Both the position numbers and the translations under genes were made by a program. DNA of 64,000 bases from Acaryochloris sp. CCMEE 5410 (GTDB lineage Bacteria > Cyanobacteriota > Cyanobacteriia > Thermosynechococcales > Thermosynechococcaceae). Below are positions 58,785 to 64,000 of this stretch, in pieces (position 1 is the first letter of the stretch; each line of letters opens with the position of its first letter). The notes beneath the pieces were generated by a model, which saw only the letters and a list, made by a program, of their open reading frames with translations, searched no databases and had not been told where the DNA came from. The stretch is taken from assembly GCF_000238775.2 (NCBI RefSeq), contig NZ_AFEJ02000006.1, positions 186,001 through 250,000 on the forward strand. The letters run 5' to 3'.

Positions 58785-59399
58785 ATATGAATTCTTAAAG
58801 AGTCGTTTTTATATAAATTCTGTAGATTTTACAAGTTTTTGGGCAAGAATCTAGTACTAAGATTATTGCGAACCCAAAAGTTAGCATTCAAAAGTTCTGG
58901 GATAGATGAACAGGCTTTTTCTACTTGATGATGATCTATTGATTTGATAAAAATCACTATTTCGTTTTAAGGCAATAATCTTTGGGTACTTGGTCATCTG
59001 AGTGATGGCTATAGTGGGGAACAGATATATGACAAAGAAGATAATACTATCAAGTCATCTTAACTCAGACTTTCTGAATGCTAATAGCAGATTAGAAACT
59101 AAATTTTTGCTGAAGAACACTTTAGATCTAATAATTACTGCTTAGCTTTGATTTTTATTAAAAAATAAATATTCGAGTAGCATTCACTACAGTTATCAAG
59201 AAATTTACATTTCTATAACAAGTCCAATATTTGTAAAGATTGTAAATCTTTACTCCTGAAGGGGAATTTTAAAATTAGTCTTAGATTTTTTATTCATTCT
59301 CTTCCCTACATATATTTATTGACTTTGATGAGGCATTAAACCTCAAAAAAGTATGGATTATTAGGTATTCATTCATAGAATTAGATAAGGTTGCTCTTT
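58785..59399. other. AT-rich upstream region of the PAP-like operon
   Basis: About 615 bases with no open frame of note. It contains long AT runs and, from 59204 to 59246, several TTTACA-type words. The promoter of the operon must be in the right half. Nothing else is recognised. Confidence 0.4.
59204..59246 (+). promoter_or_regulatory. Cluster of HLR1-like half-sites
   Basis: TTTACATT at 59204-59211 on the plus strand, and TTTACA on the minus strand at 59232-59237 and 59241-59246. HLR1 sites bound by RpaB consist of two G/T-TTACA halves four bases apart; here the minus pair is three bases apart and the plus one lacks a good partner. A light-responsive control is possible but not shown. Confidence 0.28.
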
Positions 59400-60116
59400 A
59401 TGGTTTTTACTTCAACCATAACCGCTAGTGCTGATTCAAATAGCAATCAGTCGGGTTATTCCTATAAACAGTCCTACCCTCACAAGCTGAACCACTATCG
59501 ATTTGAAGACTTCTTCTCTTTTAATCGTTCGGAAGGCACTATCGATGACTGGCATGAATCTCGCAATATTCTGGCGAGTGAAGATTTTATTGTGGCCCTG
59601 ATCGAAGGTTTAGAACAGGAAGTCGGTAGTGCTTCAACGGTCGTGATGTATAACATCGGTCACGAATGGGGAAAGCAAGACGCGGTCTTTTTCCAAAACT
59701 GGTTTGAAGACCAATTCCAACAACCAGTGAAAAAATGCCGCCCTTCCCTGGCTTTAGAAGCCTGGTGGTGGCCTTTTACCAGTCAAGGCTGGGGCAATTG
59801 GGAAGTTGATTTGGATAACCAGCAAAACGGTTTTATGTTTATCAACATTTTCGATTCTGCGGTTGCTCGAACATTGGGGGATGTCGGAAAGCCTGTTTGC
59901 CATATCTATGCGGGATTATTTGCTGGCTTCTTTAGTCATCTGGTTCAAAAAGACCTTGGTTGCATTGAAACCCAATGCTATGCCATGGGTGAAACCTACT
60001 GCAAGTTCTTGCTGGGTAAACAAGATCGTATTGATGCTGCCGCATTCTGGCAAAACGAAGGGGCCACAGCTCGGGATATCGAAACCAAACTTCAGGGTGG
60101 AGAATACCTAGCATGA
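59400..60116 (+). CDS. V4R-domain protein, Slr0144-like (PAP operon)
   Basis: A 238-residue protein from the ATG at 59400. It holds a V4R (4-vinyl-reductase-type) small-molecule-binding domain with the cysteine cluster C-I-E-T-Q-C-Y-A-M-G-E-T-Y-C-K-F-L at about residues 188-204. The preceding part has G-H-E-W-G-K-Q-D-A and W-W-W-P-F-T. It matches the first gene of the Synechocystis slr0144-slr0152 operon, whose products aid photosystem II assembly. First of seven genes here. It overlaps the next gene by four bases, so the two are coupled. Binding ligand unknown. Confidence 0.82.
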   Translation: MVFTSTITASADSNSNQSGYSYKQSYPHKLNHYRFEDFFSFNRSEGTIDDWHESRNILASEDFIVALIEGLEQEVGSASTVVMYNIGHEWGKQDAVFFQNWFEDQFQQPVKKCRPSLALEAWWWPFTSQGWGNWEVDLDNQQNGFMFINIFDSAVARTLGDVGKPVCHIYAGLFAGFFSHLVQKDLGCIETQCYAMGETYCKFLLGKQDRIDAAAFWQNEGATARDIETKLQGGEYLA

Positions 60117-60475
60117 GCGAGCCCCATAGCTGGAAATATCTAACCGTTCGTGAATTCTTAGAAGGATACAACTGGTCCGGACAATCCATTCTCCAAGCTG
60201 ATCCTATCCTTGAGGCAAGTGAGTCTATTGCGTGGCAACGTCAGACAGTCCAGACATTTTTCAGCCAATTCAACTGGACAGGACGCCTGGTAGAGAAACC
60301 AACGATGGCTGCTACCGCTCCATCTTTCTCTACACGTTTAAATGTGCAGGCGTTTTTTCAGCATTTTATCTGGGAGGGGCAACCTAATATTGCAGCGATG
60401 CCCAGCATTCCCCCATCATCCCCAATTACCCTTGAGGATGATCTGAATCTAAATGACTTCTCCGATATGTTTTGA
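60113..60475 (+). CDS. Internal-repeat protein, Slr0145-like (PAP operon)
   Basis: A 120-residue protein with three copies of a motif L/T-V-x-x-F-[LF]-x-x-[YF]-x-W-x-G: at about 10-25 (L-T-V-R-E-F-L-E-G-Y-N-W-S-G), 44-59 (T-V-Q-T-F-F-S-Q-F-N-W-T-G) and 76-91 (N-V-Q-A-F-F-Q-H-F-I-W-E-G), and a truncated fourth at the C-terminus (L-N-L-N-D-F). Position between V4R and phycobilisome-like genes fits Slr0145. The ATG overlaps the previous stop (ATGA). It is probably a small docking or scaffold protein. Confidence 0.72.
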   Translation: MSEPHSWKYLTVREFLEGYNWSGQSILQADPILEASESIAWQRQTVQTFFSQFNWTGRLVEKPTMAATAPSFSTRLNVQAFFQHFIWEGQPNIAAMPSIPPSSPITLEDDLNLNDFSDMF

Positions 60476-60483
60476 GGATTACC

Positions 60484-60969
60484 ATGCAATCGAACTTTGA
60501 AGATTATCTGCGAGCCGCAGAGGATCATTACCTACAGATACCAGAAATAAATGGCTTCAAACAGCAAGTGGTTGCCCTTCAAGACCGCCTAGACCTCTAT
60601 GAAACCCTACGGGATCAAGAACTGATTATTTTTCAGGCCATTGCCGATCAGTTAAACAAGGAGACCTTCTCTAATTCCCAATCAGAACAAGAGAAGGTGT
60701 TTACCCACTGGATGTCGGTGTTGCGCTATAGCGCCATGGCCATGCTCACGGATCAACCTCAAACCCTTACCATCCAACTGAGCTGGTTCAAGGATGTGGT
60801 TGGTGGTAGTAAATTTACCGCTCTGCATAAAAGCATCAGTGAGCTGCTAAACCTGAGTTTGAGTTCCGTCTTATCGGAGAGCCAACTTGTCTTGCTTGAG
60901 CCATTTTTGACAGAGGCAAATCGCGCTCTGGTCAGCCAAAGCAGCCCCGAATTAGCACTGTTGAGTTAA
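60484..60969 (+). CDS. Phycobilisome-like protein without bilin cysteine, Slr0146-like
   Basis: A 161-residue protein from the ATG at 60484 with TTTGAGG upstream (an in-frame TTG lies 12 bases earlier). The fold is that of a phycobiliprotein: N-terminal helices, Y-E-T-L-R-D-Q-E and the central helix H-W-M-S-V-L-R-Y-S-A-M-A-M-L. The position of the usual chromophore Cys (before R-D in phycobiliproteins) is occupied by Trp, so it should not bind bilin at that site. It may be a structural or regulatory homologue in the photosystem II assembly set. Confidence 0.72.
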   Translation: MQSNFEDYLRAAEDHYLQIPEINGFKQQVVALQDRLDLYETLRDQELIIFQAIADQLNKETFSNSQSEQEKVFTHWMSVLRYSAMAMLTDQPQTLTIQLSWFKDVVGGSKFTALHKSISELLNLSLSSVLSESQLVLLEPFLTEANRALVSQSSPELALLS

Positions 60970-60984
60970 GGACCAGAGGAAAAT

Positions 60985-61662
60985 ATGATTGCTGTTGAAG
61001 AATTAATTGGTCAAAACCACATCCCAGGTAATTTCTTTGCCCCCGAAGTCTATGTCCAAGGAGATACCGAACTAGGGCTCATCGAAAACCGGAATCGATC
61101 CCGCCTCATTGCCCTCCCGGACACCCTACTCAAATCTCTATACAGTAGCTTAGAACATGAGGTCGGCCCCGCTGCCGATTTAGTGATGCAGCAATGTGGC
61201 CGTTGGTGGGGCAAGAATTTCTATCGCCGATTTGCATCAGAAGTCAGCGACTACTATGGAAAGTCCCTGGCAGAGATGGAAATGGTGGAGTTCTTACAGA
61301 CGTTCAAGGAATGTTGGAAAACCTATGGCTGGGGACTGATCGATTTTGATTTCAGTCACTACAACCAAGGCTTTTTAGTAATCACGACTCAGCATTCTGC
61401 GTTCGCCCAAGCACGGGAAGCGGGCAAGAAACCCTCTTGCTTCGTTGAAACGGGACTGCTGAGTAGCTTTTTCAGCCAACTGACAGGTCGAGAGTTGGAC
61501 TGTATACAAACCTCTTGTGAGTCGATGAAAGCTGATTGCAATCGCTTTATTTTGGGGTTACCAGAGCGGATCAAGATGGCACAAGCCTGGCTAGAAGAGG
61601 CTCAAGACCATGACACCATTCTGGTCAGATTGTGTAATTCTCAGCCCAGAGATGCAGCCTAA
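60985..61662 (+). CDS. V4R-domain protein, Slr0147-like (PAP operon)
   Basis: A 225-residue second V4R protein, 15 bases after the previous gene. It has L-E-H-E-V-G-P-A-A, Q-C-G-R-W-W-G-K-N-F, W-G-L-I-D-F-D and the cysteine region C-I-Q-T-S-C-E-S-M-K-A-D-C-N-R-F-I-L-G, matching the same cluster in the 59400 product. The two V4R proteins probably form a heteromer or bind related ligands. GAGGAAAAT precedes the ATG. In Synechocystis this gene and its neighbours form one transcript. Confidence 0.82.
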   Translation: MIAVEELIGQNHIPGNFFAPEVYVQGDTELGLIENRNRSRLIALPDTLLKSLYSSLEHEVGPAADLVMQQCGRWWGKNFYRRFASEVSDYYGKSLAEMEMVEFLQTFKECWKTYGWGLIDFDFSHYNQGFLVITTQHSAFAQAREAGKKPSCFVETGLLSSFFSQLTGRELDCIQTSCESMKADCNRFILGLPERIKMAQAWLEEAQDHDTILVRLCNSQPRDAA

Positions 61663-61716
61663 TACAACGAAAGACTAATTAATGCTAACCAGAGATAGAT
61701 TTAGAGGCGTAAGGTG

Positions 61717-62199
61717 ATGGCGAAGATAATCAGACTTGATCCGCTGGGTCAAGAAACAAGTGTGCTCACCAACGATCATTTGCTATCAGCGTTACTCAAA
61801 AATGAGCTGAATGTTCTCCATGAATGTGGAGGGCGAGGCATGTGTGCCACTTGCCATATTTTCATTAAAGAAGGCATGGAGCAGTTATCTCCCATCAGCC
61901 GTCGTGAACAGCGTACCCTAGGCGCGATCACCACTAGCAATTTGGGGTCTCGTCTGGCTTGCCAAAGCAGAGTGATGGGGGAAGGGGTGGTTGTCGAGCT
62001 TCCTTCCGGGATGTATCTCAGCGATACGACAGATATCGAGAGTTTAGTGGGGCGACGAGCGGAAGAAAATATCCTACATCCCCTGGATGGTCATGTCTTA
62101 GTGGAAGCGGGGAAATTAATCACCCGCTCGATGATTAGTCAGTTGGAAGAGACCCGAAGTAATGTTGCCACTCATTTAGCCAACTCAACACTGGCATAA
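61717..62199 (+). CDS. 2Fe-2S ferredoxin, Slr0148-like (PAP operon)
   Basis: A 160-residue protein from the ATG at 61717 (GTG one codon upstream). The N-terminal ferredoxin domain has Cys37-x5-Cys43-x2-Cys46 and Cys82 (C-G-G-R-G-M-C-A-T-C, then R-L-A-C-Q), the cluster spacing of adrenodoxin or ISC-type 2Fe-2S proteins. A C-terminal extension of about 60 residues follows. It probably delivers electrons within the photosystem II assembly process. AGGCGTAAG-type sequence lies before the start, 54 bases after the V4R gene. Confidence 0.85.
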   Translation: MAKIIRLDPLGQETSVLTNDHLLSALLKNELNVLHECGGRGMCATCHIFIKEGMEQLSPISRREQRTLGAITTSNLGSRLACQSRVMGEGVVVELPSGMYLSDTTDIESLVGRRAEENILHPLDGHVLVEAGKLITRSMISQLEETRSNVATHLANSTLA

Positions 62200-62228
62200 C
62201 CGATAACTCAATAAAGGGGGAATAGATT

Positions 62229-62696
62229 ATGTTGTCTCAACTTAAACGTCTCAGTCTTGATGCAGACGGTCGCTATGCAACGGAAGCCGAGCTGGCGTTC
62301 TTAAAATCCTATGGTCAAACCGTACGTCAGCGTATTAGTGGTTATGAAAAAATTCGTGATGCTGAAGACACCCTTATGGATGATGCAGAAGCCCAGTTAA
62401 CAGAAGTTGATCCACAGGTCTTTCATCACGGAACGGATGATTTTACCAATACCTGTCGTAGAGATCGTAAAAATACCCTGCGTTATGTTGCAACAGCAAT
62501 GCTCTTTAACGATCTAGATCGACTCCGTGATGGATTATTGCTTTGGCAAAGTACCATTGTTCGAGCCGTTAAAGATGAGCATGCTTCCACCTTAACTTGG
62601 CAAGAGATGCCTGAAACTCTACGGACGCATTTATCGGCAGAGGAAGTAGATCTGATGATGCCTGCATTACATCTGACCCAAGCTTTACTGCACTAA
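62229..62696 (+). CDS. Phycobilisome-like protein with bilin-type cysteine, Slr0149-like
   Basis: A 155-residue phycobiliprotein homologue. Near residue 76 it keeps Cys in T-C-R-R-D-R-K-N-T-L-R-Y, the C-x-R-D pattern that binds the chromophore in phycobiliproteins, in contrast to the 60484 product. Helices before and after (E-L-A-F-L-K-S-Y-G-Q-T-V, I-S-G-Y-E-K-I-R-D-A-E) match the fold. AAAGGGGGAATAGATT precedes the ATG. It may bind a bilin or act as an apoprotein partner of the 60484 product. Confidence 0.8.
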   Translation: MLSQLKRLSLDADGRYATEAELAFLKSYGQTVRQRISGYEKIRDAEDTLMDDAEAQLTEVDPQVFHHGTDDFTNTCRRDRKNTLRYVATAMLFNDLDRLRDGLLLWQSTIVRAVKDEHASTLTWQEMPETLRTHLSAEEVDLMMPALHLTQALLH

Positions 62697-62741
62697 TCAA
62701 CACCACATCATTATTGAGAGTTATTAGAGTTATTGAAAAAT

Positions 62742-63758
62742 ATGCAAGCCACTAAATATCAAGCAGAAAAAGCGAACAGTTCACATTGGCTCAATATCGT
62801 TGAAGGCTTGGCTGTTGTCTCAGCGATAGGGGGATCTATTGCTGTCGTTGTGTCTCAACAAATCGCAATAGCTACCATCCCTTTATCATTGACAGCTACC
62901 CTCAACCTCGCTAATCGTCGTCGTCAAATCGCGTTAATGCAGGGTGAACAGCGCCAGGAAATCACTTCTTTGATACAACAGACCCAAGATGTTATCCAGG
63001 CAGATCTAACCAGCATTCACCAAGCTAGTGAAGCCATTCAATCCCAGGTTGAAAAGCTGTCCCAACAGGGGCTACAATCTTCCGAAGCTATTTCGACATT
63101 AGCCTTGAAAACGGAGCAGTTTGAATCTGAAATTACCACTCTCCAACAAGCTCAAGAACAGAATCAAACTGCCTTGAATACGTTAAGCGAGCAAAGTCAA
63201 ACGTCTCAATCACAGTTTGATGACCTATCCAAACAAGGGATAGATCTACAGAGTGCAATCTCGCTTTTACAATCATCAACCTCAGAACTGAGCCGTCTAG
63301 TAGAGACCCAACAACTTAATTCTCAAACCCTTGCCTCTCAAACAGATAATGTTGAGGAACTCGTGGAGATTCTTAGAGAGATTGATGCTATCAGCCAAAT
63401 CATTTCAGCCCAACCCAATGTCGCTGAAAACTTCTATCAGCGGGGTCTGGTGCGAAAGCGTTTAAAGCGAGAAGAGGATCAACAGATAGCCCTTGATGAC
63501 TTCTCCAAAGCCATTCAACTTGAACCAACTCATATGAGGGCTTATTTTGAGCGGGGCTTACTTCAGTCGGAGCTAGGTCACAAGCAAAGTGCTGTAGATA
63601 ATTTACGCACTGCAGCAAAACTCTATTTTGAAGATGGGCAACTAGAGCAATATGAACGAGCCCGTGCATTGAGCCAGAGTATTCACGACCTCATCACTGA
63701 TTCATCTTCAGCACCTGAAGAGACAGAACAATATCTGGTTGAGAATCTATTTGGTTAG
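62742..63758 (+). CDS. TPR membrane protein, Slr0151-like (PAP operon)
   Basis: A 338-residue protein from the ATG at 62742 (an in-frame TTG lies three codons earlier). Layout: a hydrophobic N-terminal region with one or two membrane helices (V-V-S-A-I-G-G-S-I-A-V-V-V, I-A-T-I-P-L-S-L-T-A-T-L), a long coiled coil (S-Q-V-E-K-L-S-Q-Q, L-N-T-L-S-E-Q), then two TPRs (F-Y-Q-R-G-L-V-R-K-R, A-L-D-D-F-S-K-A-I-Q-L-E-P). This is the arrangement of Slr0151, which works in photosystem II repair. Last gene here. The counterpart of Slr0150 is missing between this and the ferredoxin; any SpkG-like gene would lie beyond 64000. Confidence 0.78.
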   Translation: MQATKYQAEKANSSHWLNIVEGLAVVSAIGGSIAVVVSQQIAIATIPLSLTATLNLANRRRQIALMQGEQRQEITSLIQQTQDVIQADLTSIHQASEAIQSQVEKLSQQGLQSSEAISTLALKTEQFESEITTLQQAQEQNQTALNTLSEQSQTSQSQFDDLSKQGIDLQSAISLLQSSTSELSRLVETQQLNSQTLASQTDNVEELVEILREIDAISQIISAQPNVAENFYQRGLVRKRLKREEDQQIALDDFSKAIQLEPTHMRAYFERGLLQSELGHKQSAVDNLRTAAKLYFEDGQLEQYERARALSQSIHDLITDSSSAPEETEQYLVENLFG

Positions 63759-63975
63759 AGGCTTAAACTTTATTCGTACAAAATAATTCAGGCTGGTCTC
63801 CATCATTCAGACAATCTTAATCAATGAAAAAAGATTATCAGAGATAATTGAATTTCGTAGAAATACGCAGGTCGGCATTTATTAAATATTGTTACCCTGA
63901 CTCTAGCATGAAAATTATGTTTCGGACTCTTCTGGTTCATATTGATCAGTTAAGAGTTCAATGCCTCGCTCTATT

Positions 63976-63999
63976 CCCCAGTATGAGAGTGTACTGGGG
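63976..63999 (+). terminator. Hairpin at the window end
   Basis: 8-bp stem CCCCAGTA/TACTGGGG with an 8-base loop, 218 bases after the TPR gene. The window ends before any T-run can be seen, so it is only a candidate. The interval 63759-63975 shows nothing else. Confidence 0.4.
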
Positions 64000-64000
64000 A

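Noticed and set aside
1-64000. tRNA, rRNA or tmRNA genes.
   Set aside because: None was recognised by eye on either strand; a covariance-model scan would be needed to exclude them.

Overview
The window looks like a plasmid or plasmid-derived accessory region of a cyanobacterium. The evidence is two cyanobacterial AbrB-like (cyAbrB) regulators, two single-helix high-light-inducible proteins, a DUF1830 protein, phycobilisome-like proteins, and a seven-gene cluster matching in gene order the Synechocystis slr0144-slr0152 photosystem II assembly (PAP) operon. A ParA/ParB pair and heavy mobile-element load favour a large plasmid. The repertoire recalls Acaryochloris, but that is a guess from family content and no replication initiator was recognised.

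Layout. 1-3340: truncated membrane gene and cbiM remnant, frameshifted leucine-rich-repeat gene, DUF4303-type gene and a decayed ISL3-type transposase. 3480-17723: many small accessory genes (sigma factor, DUF6876, XRE regulator with DUF29 partner, cyAbrB, a tandem duplicate pair, DUF1830, DUF6930-type). 17724-19886: inverted-repeat element, two hli genes and truncated small genes. 19887-27612: a Tn3-family transposon with exact 38-bp ends, its own tyrosine recombinase and regulator, and a tnpA split by an IS21-family element. 27613-35305: parA/parB, TPR protein, paralogous small genes, response regulator, PD-(D/E)XK nuclease and a run of small coupled genes. 35321-45007: DUF5131 remnant, a cytosine DNA methyltransferase split by a second, intact copy of the same IS21 element, a PP-loop PAPS-reductase-like protein, a DUF488-type protein and small zinc-ribbon genes, then a gene-poor stretch with four plus-strand terminator hairpins. 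45250-54850: more small accessory genes (DUF3768, DUF4259, XRE), a third decayed IS21-type element and a second cyAbrB. 55601-58784: two-component genes. 59400-63758: the PAP-like operon.

Several gene families occur two or three times: 4278/40392, 7340/14523, 8016/30090/30602, 9579/45254, 12266/13100, 9028/54461, and a block (coiled-coil gene, about 80-residue gene, cyAbrB) present at 8430-9405 and, broken by an IS, at 50612-54850. Internal segmental duplication has clearly shaped the region. Short dispersed repeats sit directly on the stop codons of three minus-strand genes.

Functionally the window combines replicon maintenance (ParAB), DNA modification or repair (methyltransferase, PP-loop protein, nuclease), regulation (sigma factor, XRE, cyAbrB, two-component proteins) and photosystem protection or assembly cargo (HLIPs and PAP-like operon). 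Function was inferred by reading sequence only; no database search was run.
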